Notes under the pieces: model-generated | What the model was told of the DNA's origin: nothing | Databases searched by the model: none | Seen by the model: only the letters and a program-made list of their open reading frames with translations | Position numbers and translations under genes: made by a program | Shown here: piece after piece, positions 1-5,054 of the stretch | How the letters are laid out: every line of letters starts with the position of its first letter | Numbering within the stretch: the first letter of the stretch is position 1 | Source: an uncultured Erysipelotrichaceae bacterium | Lineage (GTDB): Bacteria; Bacillota_I; Bacilli_A; Erysipelotrichales; Erysipelotrichaceae | NCBI GenBank assembly: GCA_937957895.1 | Contig: CALFEZ010000129.1 | Span: 1 to 5,054, forward strand | Direction: 5' to 3' | Length of the DNA stretch: 5,054 nucleotides

Positions 1-489
1 TGATATATAAGGCCGGAGATACTGGTCATAATTTACAAACAGATAATCTATGGTCAAATCATCCAGAGCGAACAAATGCTCAAAATAAGTTTGCAGCTCA
101 GAAATCTTCTGATAACCTACAGCATTCAATGCCTGAAGCAAGATGCTTTCGTAAGCATCTCCATAATATTCTTTCCATGATTTGATCGTATTGTCGGCTT
201 GGATTTTAGCTTCGGATTTGATATCAGAAGTGATGTTCCCTTTTTGTTCAACTACAGCTCTTTCAATTAATGAGTATGCAGCTGAAATCCCAATCTCATT
301 CAATAGTTTCTCGAAAAAATCATCAGCAGTGATGAATTGTCCATTGATTTCAAAGACGATATCTTCACCACCAACTCGTTTGCCTCTCAGTATGTCTTTT
401 GTTTGATCATAAGTAAAGTATACGATGGCAGTTGCGAACAAAGTGACCACGATGAGGATGAACCAAAATCGCTTAAAAAAATCTTGCAT
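1..489 (-). CDS. PrsA/SurA-like membrane-anchored foldase, 5' part (runs off left edge)
   Basis: An open frame of 163 codons reads leftward from the ATG at 489-487 without a stop to the window edge, so the C-terminus is missing. The start is fixed by a strong AAGGAGG five bases upstream. Seen: residues 1-7 carry basic K6/R7, followed by a hydrophobic segment at about 8-25, then an extracytoplasmic part. Residues 44-82 (INGQFITADDF around 48-58, then LIERAVVEQ around 74-82) match the pattern 'VNG..IT..EF......LI...LLEQ' of the SurA_N/PrsA chaperone domain. Family knowledge: such proteins assist folding of exported proteins outside the membrane and often carry a parvulin (PPIC) domain, which would lie beyond the window. 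Odd: there is no Cys after the hydrophobic segment, so it looks like a signal anchor rather than a lipoprotein. It could be a SurA_N-only chaperone without isomerase activity. Divergent from the suf operon, with no evident functional link. Confidence 0.6.
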   Translation of the reverse strand, partial: MQDFFKRFWFILIVVTLFATAIVYFTYDQTKDILRGKRVGGEDIVFEINGQFITADDFFEKLLNEIGISAAYSLIERAVVEQKGNITSDIKSEAKIQADNTIKSWKEYYGDAYESILLQALNAVGYQKISELQTYFEHLFALDDLTIDYLFVNYDQYLRPYIS

Positions 490-494
490 ATGAA

Positions 495-501
495 CCTCCT
501 T
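495..501 (-). promoter_or_regulatory. Ribosome binding site of the PrsA/SurA-like gene
   Basis: On the minus strand this reads AAGGAGG, a near-perfect Shine-Dalgarno sequence, with a five-base spacer before the ATG at 489-487. It fixes the start of a gene whose stop lies outside the window. Confidence 0.85.
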
Positions 502-512
502 GTAACTTATCC

Positions 513-541
513 ATTATAAAAGATTGGTAGGCAAAATGCAA
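513..541 (-). promoter_or_regulatory. Sigma-A-type promoter for the PrsA/SurA-like gene
   Basis: On the minus strand TTGCAT (541-536), a 17-base spacer and a perfect TATAAT (518-513) are seen. Initiation would fall near 506, giving a leader of roughly 17 bases that just includes the AAGGAGG. The -35 matches the consensus at only three positions, so the call rests on the perfect -10 and the spacing. A perfect TTGACA at 570-565 with an 18-base spacer to TTTGAT (546-541) could be a second, weaker start. Confidence 0.55.
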
Positions 542-591
542 TCAAAGCATCTATGGGTACTTACTGTCAAAAGTTCAAATAATCGTTTCGT

Positions 592-620
592 TTGTGGTAT
601 AGAGACGGTTTTGATAAAAT
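592..620 (+). promoter_or_regulatory. Extended -10 promoter of the suf operon
   Basis: TTGTGG (592-597), a 17-base spacer and TAAAAT (615-620) are seen. The -10 is preceded by TG at 612-613, giving the TGn extended -10 motif that offsets the poor -35. Initiation would be near 627, leaving a leader of about 17 bases that begins in the purine-rich Shine-Dalgarno region (AGGAAGGA, 631-638, five bases before the sufC ATG). The leader is too short for a riboswitch or attenuator, so any iron or redox control would have to act at the promoter. No recognised operator is visible. Confidence 0.55.
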
Positions 621-643
621 AGGTTGAGGAAGGAAGGATACAT

Positions 644-1489
644 ATGTCAATACTAGAAATCAAAGATCTTCATGTTGAAATCGAAGGTTATAAAATACTT
701 AAAGGAGTCAATTTGACAGTTAAGTCAAATGAGATCCATGCTTTGATGGGACCCAATGGAAACGGGAAGTCAACATTAGTATCAACCATCATGGGACATC
801 CAAAATACGAAGTTACTCAAGGAAGCATCACTTTTGATGGCGAAGATGTTTTGGCGATGGAAGTTGATGAACGAAGCAAAGTAGGATTGTTTTTGGGGAT
901 GCAATATCCACAAGAGGTATCGGGTGTTACAAACTCTGATTTCCTTAAAGCTGCAATCAATGCTCGCAGAGAAACGCCGATATCATTGTTCGCATTTATC
1001 AAAGAGATGGAAGGTGCGATAGAGGCACTTGACATGAAGTCAGACTTGGCACATCGATATGTTAATGAAGGTTTTTCAGGTGGGGAGAAAAAACGCAACG
1101 AGATCTTGCAAATGCTGCTATTAAAGCCAAAGATTGCTATGTTGGATGAAATCGACTCGGGATTGGATATCGATGCTTTAAAAATCGTCGCTAATGTCAT
1201 AAATGATATGGTTCAAAAACAAGACATGGGAATGATTATCGTGTCTCACTATGAGAGGTTTTTCCATCTTATCACTCCAACACACACACATGTCATGCTC
1301 GATGGGAAAATCGTGATGGATTCGGATGCTTCTTTGGTAACCAAAATTGATCAACAGGGTTATGAATGGGTTGCAAATGAAGTAGGAGTCGAGATTTATG
1401 ATGAAGATAATTCACTCGCGAAAAAACCAATCAGCATAGTAGCTTGTGCAGCTAATGAACCAAGGGGGAAAAGAGATGACAAATTCTGA
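644..1489 (+). CDS. sufC: SufC, Fe-S cluster assembly ATPase
   Basis: SufC is the cytosolic ABC-type ATPase of the SufBCD complex; its ATP-driven dimerisation reshapes SufB-SufD so that a cluster can form. Seen in the 281-residue product: Walker A GPNGNGKST (36-44, Lys42), Q-loop Gln87, signature FSGGEKKRNEI (144-154), Walker B ending MLDE (166-169, catalytic Glu169), D-loop SGLD (172-175) and H-loop His202. The FSGGEKKRNEI and DEIDSGLD strings are characteristic of SufC rather than of transport ABC proteins. The start is supported by AGGAAGGA five bases upstream and by alignment of the N-terminus with the family. First gene of the operon; its TGA stop overlaps the sufD start by 14 bases, implying coupled translation. 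Odd: after the usual GYEWV end (239-243) there is a tail to residue 281, so the protein is somewhat longer than the roughly 250-260 residues usual in the family. Confidence 0.97.
   Translation: MSILEIKDLHVEIEGYKILKGVNLTVKSNEIHALMGPNGNGKSTLVSTIMGHPKYEVTQGSITFDGEDVLAMEVDERSKVGLFLGMQYPQEVSGVTNSDFLKAAINARRETPISLFAFIKEMEGAIEALDMKSDLAHRYVNEGFSGGEKKRNEILQMLLLKPKIAMLDEIDSGLDIDALKIVANVINDMVQKQDMGMIIVSHYERFFHLITPTHTHVMLDGKIVMDSDASLVTKIDQQGYEWVANEVGVEIYDEDNSLAKKPISIVACAANEPRGKRDDKF
1462..1468 (+). promoter_or_regulatory. Ribosome binding site deciding the sufD start
   Basis: AAGGGGG lies seven bases before the ATG at 1476 and within the last codons of sufC. Two in-frame upstream ATGs (1446 and 1455) have no such site, so 1476 is the better start. 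Confidence 0.75.
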
Positions 1490-2303
1490 GATTCATGTTA
1501 GTCGATCAGAAAAAATCATCTTGGATCATGGATCACTTCAGTCGATAGTTGTTCTCGTAAAGGATTCTCTTGACTTGGAGATTGTTCTTCCTGAAAAGAC
1601 ATCGGGAAGTTGTTATGTACGCTTTAACGGTAATGGCAAGTTACAGATGACTGTTAACGCGCATATGGATACGAACTGGTCTTTCTTAATCGTGAACGAA
1701 AGTGAAGATAGCATCGAATTTGAAGAAAACTGGCGATTGAACAAAAATGCACAATTACAGATTGCTGTTGGTGAACTAACCTCAGGCAATCATATCAAGT
1801 CCGTGAACTATCATTTGCTTGAAGAAGGTTCATCGTTGTATGTAAGAGGTGCCAATCTTGTACAATCCAAACTCGAGGCAACTCTTAAGGCGATTCATTA
1901 CAAAGGAAACACAACCGCACAGATCGATAACTATGGGATAGTTTTGCAGGAATGTGAATATACATTGGATGTCATTGGTAAGATTGAAAAAGCTGCAAAA
2001 AATGCCAAAACACATCAAATTAGTCGGGTCATGAATTTTGGTTTAAAACCTAAAACATCAGTCAATCCAAAATTGATCATTGACGAGAATGATGTAGAAG
2101 CTTCACATGCTGCTTCGATGGGGCAACCGGATATTCTTCAAGTCCATTACCTACAATCCAGAGGACTAAGTAGAAGTGAGTCTTTGAAACTGATTTCATT
2201 AGGTTATTTGCTTCCTATCGTTGATGTGATCGAAGATGAAATCGTCAAAGAGAAGCTTAAGGAAGCAGTGATTGAAAAAATAAACAACTCAAGCTTGATG
2301 TAG
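1476..2303 (+). CDS. sufD: SufD, short form, Fe-S cluster assembly scaffold partner
   Basis: SufD pairs with SufB to form the SufBC2D scaffold; clusters are built at the SufB-SufD interface. The C-terminal third is diagnostic: NPKLIIDENDVEASHAAS (residues about 197-214), then QSRGLSRSESLKLISLGYLLPI, matching the SufD/SufB signature. His211 aligns with E. coli SufD His360, the interface residue implicated in cluster assembly. The neighbouring Cys of the E. coli protein (CSHGAT) is Ala209 here. The product has 275 residues against about 420-440 in E. coli and B. subtilis. The segment after the key His (64 residues) is of normal length, so about 150 residues are missing upstream of it, corresponding mainly to the N-terminal helical domain. 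The start at 1476 is chosen on its AAGGGGG site; using 1446 would add only ten residues and would not restore that domain. It cannot be SufB, because a full SufB follows. No frameshift is apparent. Confidence 0.9.
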   Translation: MTNSEIHVSRSEKIILDHGSLQSIVVLVKDSLDLEIVLPEKTSGSCYVRFNGNGKLQMTVNAHMDTNWSFLIVNESEDSIEFEENWRLNKNAQLQIAVGELTSGNHIKSVNYHLLEEGSSLYVRGANLVQSKLEATLKAIHYKGNTTAQIDNYGIVLQECEYTLDVIGKIEKAAKNAKTHQISRVMNFGLKPKTSVNPKLIIDENDVEASHAASMGQPDILQVHYLQSRGLSRSESLKLISLGYLLPIVDVIEDEIVKEKLKEAVIEKINNSSLM

Positions 2304-2313
2304 TTGGATAGAA

Positions 2314-2332
2314 TATGTTTTACGTAATGCAT
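2314..2332 (+). repeat. Imperfect direct repeat, copy 1
   Basis: This copy reads TATGTTTTACGTAATGCAT and matches copy 2 (2382-2400) at 16 of 19 positions, with a 68-base period. It contains the perfect palindrome TTACGTAA (2320-2327). It starts 11 bases after the sufD stop. Its function is unknown; a pair of protein-binding sites is one possibility, chance similarity in AT-rich DNA another. Confidence 0.45.
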
Positions 2333-2381
2333 ATGATCTATGACTCCTATTCTGTTTGGTCAAGTATACATGAAAAGCGAG

Positions 2382-2400
2382 TACGTTTTGCGTAATGAAT
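2382..2400 (+). repeat. Imperfect direct repeat, copy 2
   Basis: This copy reads TACGTTTTGCGTAATGAAT, differing from copy 1 at three of 19 positions. The palindromic core is degenerate here (TTGCGTAA). It lies 68 bases upstream of the sufU start codon. Confidence 0.45.
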
Positions 2401-2437
2401 GGGAGATGTTGCAGTTAATAATCCTTTTCGGTTCTAT

Positions 2438-2446
2438 TGGCATAAT
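2438..2446 (+). promoter_or_regulatory. Possible internal extended -10 promoter before sufU
   Basis: TGGCATAAT fits TGn followed by a -10 matching TATAAT at five of six positions. No acceptable -35 exists at 16-18 bases upstream. The distance from the -10 to the sufU ATG (21 bases) resembles that at sufC (23 bases), which also uses an extended -10. Weak evidence; sufU-sufB may simply be read from the sufC promoter. Confidence 0.25.
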
Positions 2447-2454
2447 TTTGATGG

Positions 2455-2460
2455 AAGGAG
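2455..2460 (+). promoter_or_regulatory. Ribosome binding site deciding the sufU start
   Basis: AAGGAG sits seven bases before the ATG at 2468. An in-frame ATG at 2399 has no comparable site and would add 23 residues unrelated to SufU. Confidence 0.85.
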
Positions 2461-2467
2461 TGATTTT

Positions 2468-2914
2468 ATGAAAATGGATGATCCAATGTTGCTTAGACAA
2501 ATCATTATGGATCACTATCAATATCCCAGAAACAAACGCATCTGTGATAATCCGGATTGTATGACTGTTCATATGGCGACTGAGTCATGTATTGATGATA
2601 TTCAAGTTCAAGCAGTTATCAATGAAGGAAAGATCCAAGATGTGTGTTTTGAAGGAGTTGCTTGTACCATTTCTACAGCCTCAACTTCTATATTGACTGA
2701 ATTGATGAAGGGGAAGACGATCGATGAAGCTCAAAGGCTTATCAGACTCTATTTTGACATGATCGATCTGAAGCCTGTTGACATTGAGCCACTCGAAGAA
2801 GCTGCCGCATTTATGAATGTAGGAAAGCAGGCAAATCGAATACGATGCGCAACAATTGGCTGGACCGCATTGAATCAAATCATAGATGAAAGTGAGAAAA
2901 ATCATGACAAATAA
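2468..2914 (+). CDS. sufU: SufU, zinc-dependent sulfurtransferase for Fe-S assembly
   Basis: SufU takes persulfide sulfur from SufS using a zinc site that swaps ligands with the desulfurase, and delivers it to SufBCD. The 148-residue product is the normal length (B. subtilis SufU is about 147). The N-terminus RQIIMDHYQYPRNK (10-23) is the family hallmark. The zinc ligands can be placed as Cys41, Asp43, Cys66 (in ACTIS) and Cys127 (in RIRCAT), and all four are present. Spacing 41-43-66-127 is nearly that of the B. subtilis protein (41-43-66-128), and a SufU-type length separates it from the shorter-spaced IscU. Odd: the usual NPxCGD around the first ligands is ESCIDD, with the glycine replaced by Ile42, and there are extra cysteines at 26, 31 and 60. 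It overlaps sufB by 11 bases. Its expected partner gene sufS is not adjacent. Confidence 0.93.
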   Translation: MKMDDPMLLRQIIMDHYQYPRNKRICDNPDCMTVHMATESCIDDIQVQAVINEGKIQDVCFEGVACTISTASTSILTELMKGKTIDEAQRLIRLYFDMIDLKPVDIEPLEEAAAFMNVGKQANRIRCATIGWTALNQIIDESEKNHDK

Positions 2915-4304
2915 CGTGAACATCCCGAAGGATGAGTATAAATATGGATTTGCTGATAAGGATGTCAGTGTATATAAAACAAAAAAAGGGATTTCTAAGG
3001 AAATCGTTGAAGAAATCTCGAAGATCAAAGGCGAGCCTGAATGGATGAGAGAGTTCCGAGTGAAGGCATTCGAATCGTTTACTGAAAAGAAGATGCCAAC
3101 ATGGGGAGCTGATCTTTCTGGTATTGATTTCAATGACTACACCTATTACATAAAACCAAGTGAACGAACTGAAAGTAGTTGGGATGATGTTCCCGAAACC
3201 ATTAAGGATACATTCAATCGACTTGGCTTGCCTGAAGCAGAACAGAAGTTTTTAGCTGGGATATCAACTCAATATGAGTCGGAAGTCGTGTATCACAACA
3301 TGCTCAAAGAAGTTGAAGATAAGGGAGTGATCTTTTTAGATACAGATTCAGGCTTAAGACAACATCCAGAGTTGTTTCGGAAGTTTTTTGGATCAGTTGT
3401 TCCATATTACGATAATAAGTTTGCAGCACTCAATAGCGCTGTTTGGTCTGGAGGTTCGTTCATATATGTCCCTAAAGGTGTGAAGCTGGATAAACCACTA
3501 CAGTCCTACTTTAGAATCAACAGTGAGAGTATGGGTCAGTTTGAAAGAACATTGATTATTGTTGATGAAGGAGCGGATGTACATTACGTTGAGGGATGTA
3601 CAGCACCAGTTTATAAAAAAGACTCTCTACATGCAGCTGTTGTTGAGATTATTGTTCATAAGAATGCGAAATGTCGATATACTACTGTTCAAAACTGGTC
3701 AACCAATGTATTGAACTTGGTAACAAAGCGCGCAAAAGTACTCGAACAAGGAGTTATGGAATGGATCGATGGAAATATCGGATCAAGTATTACAATGAAG
3801 TATCCTGCATGTGTTCTTGTAGGTGATTACTCCAGAGGACTAACAATCTCAATTGCTGTGGCGGGTAAGAATCAAGTGCTAGATGCCGGTGCTAAGATGA
3901 TCCATACAGGGAAAAACACATCAAGCACGATCATTTCAAAATCCATTGCAAGAAATTCCGGTTCTGTTAATTATAGAGGTATGGTTAAACATACTCCATC
4001 AGCAATCGGTGCAAAATCCAAAATTGAGTGTGACACACTTCTATTGGACGACCAATCTACCAGTGATACCCTTCCTACGAACATTGTTGGGAACAATCAA
4101 TCCACTGTAGAACACGAAGCATCAGTTTCAAAAATATCCGAAGAACAACTATTCTATCTTATGTCGCGAGGATTGACAGAGGAACAAGCAGCGGAGACGA
4201 TTATTCTTGGGTTCCTTGAACCATTCACAAGAGAGTTACCAATGGAGTATGCAGTTGAACTCAATCAATTGTTACGGCTTGAAATGGAAGGATCTATTGG
4301 ATAA
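2904..4304 (+). CDS. sufB: SufB, Fe-S cluster assembly scaffold
   Basis: SufB is the scaffold on which the nascent cluster forms within SufBC2D. The 466-residue product matches the Gram-positive SufB length (about 465) and architecture: an N-terminal region to about 150, a beta-helix core and the C-terminal helical end ELPMEYAVELN...MEGSIG. Residues aligning with functional positions of E. coli SufB are present: Cys232 (EGCTAP; Cys254), Gln263 and Trp265 (VQNW; Gln285/Trp287), probably Lys275 (TKR; Lys303), Cys376 (KIECDT; Cys405), His404 and Glu405 (VEHEAS; His433/Glu434). The 31- and 29-residue spacings 232-263 and 376-405 equal those in E. coli. Only four cysteines occur (232, 257, 303, 376). 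Start chosen at 2904, giving MTNNVNIPKDEYKYGF; the in-frame ATG at 2886 lacks any Shine-Dalgarno. The site before 2904 is itself weak (AGTGAG, 2891-2896), and the start lies inside sufU, suggesting translational coupling. Confidence 0.97.
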   Translation: MTNNVNIPKDEYKYGFADKDVSVYKTKKGISKEIVEEISKIKGEPEWMREFRVKAFESFTEKKMPTWGADLSGIDFNDYTYYIKPSERTESSWDDVPETIKDTFNRLGLPEAEQKFLAGISTQYESEVVYHNMLKEVEDKGVIFLDTDSGLRQHPELFRKFFGSVVPYYDNKFAALNSAVWSGGSFIYVPKGVKLDKPLQSYFRINSESMGQFERTLIIVDEGADVHYVEGCTAPVYKKDSLHAAVVEIIVHKNAKCRYTTVQNWSTNVLNLVTKRAKVLEQGVMEWIDGNIGSSITMKYPACVLVGDYSRGLTISIAVAGKNQVLDAGAKMIHTGKNTSSTIISKSIARNSGSVNYRGMVKHTPSAIGAKSKIECDTLLLDDQSTSDTLPTNIVGNNQSTVEHEASVSKISEEQLFYLMSRGLTEEQAAETIILGFLEPFTRELPMEYAVELNQLLRLEMEGSIG

Positions 4305-4358
4305 GTCATATAGCCTTGTAAGTGGCTTGTTAAAGTATAATGCATAAGTTAATCAATC

Positions 4359-4389
4359 AAACAATCAACTAATCATTGATTGTTTTTTT
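4359..4389 (+). terminator. Rho-independent terminator of the suf operon
   Basis: AAACAATCAA (4359-4368), a seven-base loop and TTGATTGTTT (4376-4385) form a perfect 10-bp stem whose last three pairs merge into the T-run; seven Ts follow at 4383-4389. The stem is A/T-rich with only two G-C pairs, so it may be only moderately efficient. An upstream copy of CAATCAA (4354-4360) could compete for the same right arm. Confidence 0.8.
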
Positions 4390-4404
4390 GTAATAGATTA
4401 GAAT
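4376..4404 (+). promoter_or_regulatory. Candidate promoter of the MFS gene, overlapping the terminator
   Basis: TTGATT (4376-4381), a 17-base spacer and TAGAAT (4399-4404) are seen, with four and five matches to the consensus hexamers. Initiation would be near 4411. This would leave out the GAGG at 4405-4408 but include GGAG at 4419-4422, and so favours the ATG at 4429 over that at 4417. Confidence 0.5.
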
Positions 4405-4416
4405 GAGGTTTATCAC

Positions 4417-5054
4417 ATGGAGAACTTTATGAGTAATAAACGGATAATGATAAAGCAGATTTCTCTATATACGATTATTTTTGCAGGATTCTCTCTTACT
4501 TATACACAGATCATCCCCTTTTTGACATATGTGGGATATGATCCTGTTGAAAGAGGATTGATTTTGTCGGCAATAGCGGTAATTGCAATTATCAGTCAGT
4601 TCACTGTTGGATATCTGTGTGATAAATACAATACTATAAAAAAGTTCTACAACATTATCATTGTTGTTTTTGCGATTTTGAATGCATTGATGTACTCAGT
4701 AACGCAATATGTTTTTTTTGTTCACTTAATACTTGTTGCTCTCAGTGGCGGAATTTTCAGGATGATTTCAGGTTTGATAGAAACGTGGACAATTGAGACT
4801 AACGAATATATTAGAGACCGTTTTGGATCGATTCGTGCTTTTGGAGCAATAGGATGGGCACTTGGAGCACCGTTGACGTCATTGGTGATAGTTCGTTTTG
4901 GCTATCAAGCGATAGGTCTATCTTTTGCTTTGTTGGTTGCCCTGAGTATGCTTTTTTCACTGACGCTTCCAGATGCAAAAAAGCTAGCGATCAACCAAGA
5001 TTTGAGAGTAAAAGATATAAAGATATTAATGGAAAATCCATCATATAGTCTGTT
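4417..5054 (+). CDS. Major facilitator superfamily transporter, LacY/MFS_1-like, N-terminal half (runs off right edge)
   Basis: An open frame of 212 full codons reaches the window edge; about half of a typical 400-residue transporter is seen. Six hydrophobic segments are visible at about residues 15-37, 48-68, 79-95, 98-121, 141-159 and 166-184 (numbered from 4417). A loop 2-3 resembling MFS motif A (GYLCDKYNTIKK, 65-76) follows the second segment. The stretch RFGSIRAFGAIGWALGAP resembles LacY and related proton symporters: Glu122, Arg140 and Trp147 have the same spacing as LacY Glu126, Arg144 and Trp151, which bind the sugar. This suggests uptake of a sugar or nucleoside, but the other substrate residues lie in the missing half. 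Two starts compete: 4417 (GAGG eight bases upstream) and 4429 (GGAG six bases upstream, and compatible with the candidate promoter). It is separated from sufB by a terminator and is probably unrelated to Fe-S assembly. Confidence 0.85.
   Translation, partial: MENFMSNKRIMIKQISLYTIIFAGFSLTYTQIIPFLTYVGYDPVERGLILSAIAVIAIISQFTVGYLCDKYNTIKKFYNIIIVVFAILNALMYSVTQYVFFVHLILVALSGGIFRMISGLIETWTIETNEYIRDRFGSIRAFGAIGWALGAPLTSLVIVRFGYQAIGLSFALLVALSMLFSLTLPDAKKLAINQDLRVKDIKILMENPSYSL

Larger units (their letters stand above)
2304..2467 (+). other. Intergenic gap in the place usually held by sufS
   Basis: These 164 bases separate sufD from sufU inside an operon whose other junctions overlap. In the common Bacillota order sufC-sufD-sufS-sufU-sufB the cysteine desulfurase gene (about 1.2 kb) would be here. 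No frame on either strand gives a convincing protein, and I could not recognise SufS motifs (PLP lysine, substrate cysteine loop) in any frame. The stretch holds an imperfect direct repeat, a possible extended -10 element near its end, and the sufU ribosome binding site. No terminator hairpin with a T-run is visible, so read-through from sufD is expected. Confidence 0.8.

Noticed and set aside
182..519. Two + strand open frames (182-406 and 337-519) opposite the foldase gene
   Set aside because: They have no plausible ribosome sites, no recognisable protein features, and lie antisense to a gene with a strong start and family resemblance.
565..570. Perfect minus-strand TTGACA in the divergent region as the main promoter of the foldase gene
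   Set aside because: Its best -10 (TTTGAT, 18-base spacer) is poor, whereas the downstream TTGCAT/TATAAT pair has a perfect -10 and 17-base spacing; kept only as a possible secondary start.
2327..2395. A 22-codon open frame (ATG to TAA) in the sufD-sufU gap
   Set aside because: It has no ribosome binding site, is short enough to occur by chance, and resembles no known protein.
2304..2467. A sufS pseudogene remnant in the gap
   Set aside because: Reading all forward frames gave fragments such as FCVMNGRCCS that faintly recall the SufS cysteine loop, but nothing aligns over enough length to support it.
2399..2467. Longer sufU start at ATG 2399
   Set aside because: The 23 extra residues do not match SufU, and no ribosome binding site precedes it, while 2468 has AAGGAG and gives the family's normal length.
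2681..3133. A 150-codon minus-strand frame across the sufU-sufB junction
   Set aside because: It is the complement of two clearly recognised genes and has no family resemblance.
4336..4341. Perfect TATAAT in the sufB 3' untranslated region
   Set aside because: No -35 lies at 16-18 bases (TTGTAA at 4316-4321 gives only 14), there is no TGn extension, and transcripts from it would run straight into the terminator at 4359.

Overview
The window is an AT-rich stretch of bacterial DNA dominated by an iron-sulfur (Fe-S) cluster assembly operon of the SUF type, in the arrangement sufC-sufD-sufU-sufB on the + strand. The scaffold partner SufU (zinc protein) rather than SufE, Bacillus-like SufB and SufC sequences, strong purine-rich Shine-Dalgarno sites and a PrsA/SurA-like surface foldase gene next door all point to a low-G+C Gram-positive (Bacillota) or a close relative such as Erysipelotrichia or the Acholeplasma/Izemoplasma side of the Mollicutes. 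TGA is used as a stop (sufC) and Trp is read from TGG, so the Mycoplasma code is not in use. The exact taxon cannot be fixed from this window.

Layout: (1) 1-489, minus strand, the 5' two-thirds or less of a membrane-anchored PrsA/SurA-like foldase gene that runs off the left edge. (2) 490-643, a divergent intergenic region with one promoter facing each way. (3) 644-4304, sufC, sufD, sufU and sufB. sufC/sufD and sufU/sufB overlap by 14 and 11 bases, but sufD and sufU are separated by 164 bases with no convincing gene. This gap lies where sufS (cysteine desulfurase) sits in the usual Bacillota sufCDSUB order. (4) 4305-4416, a rho-independent terminator whose right arm doubles as a candidate -35 for the next gene. 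(5) 4417-5054, the 5' part of a major facilitator gene with LacY-like sugar-site residues, running off the right edge.

How the genes work together: SufS (not in this window) would pass cysteine sulfur to SufU, which hands it to the SufB-SufC-SufD complex. SufC ATPase activity drives a conformational change that opens the SufB-SufD interface where the nascent cluster is built. The residues known to matter are present: SufC Walker A/B, signature and H-loop; SufB Cys376, His404 and Glu405; SufD His211; SufU Cys41, Asp43, Cys66 and Cys127.

I see no previously undescribed system, mobile element, CRISPR array or RNA gene. The oddities are the absent sufS with a repeat-bearing gap in its place, a very short SufD lacking the usual N-terminal domain, a SufU with an altered first zinc motif and extra cysteines, and a PrsA-like protein without a lipobox.
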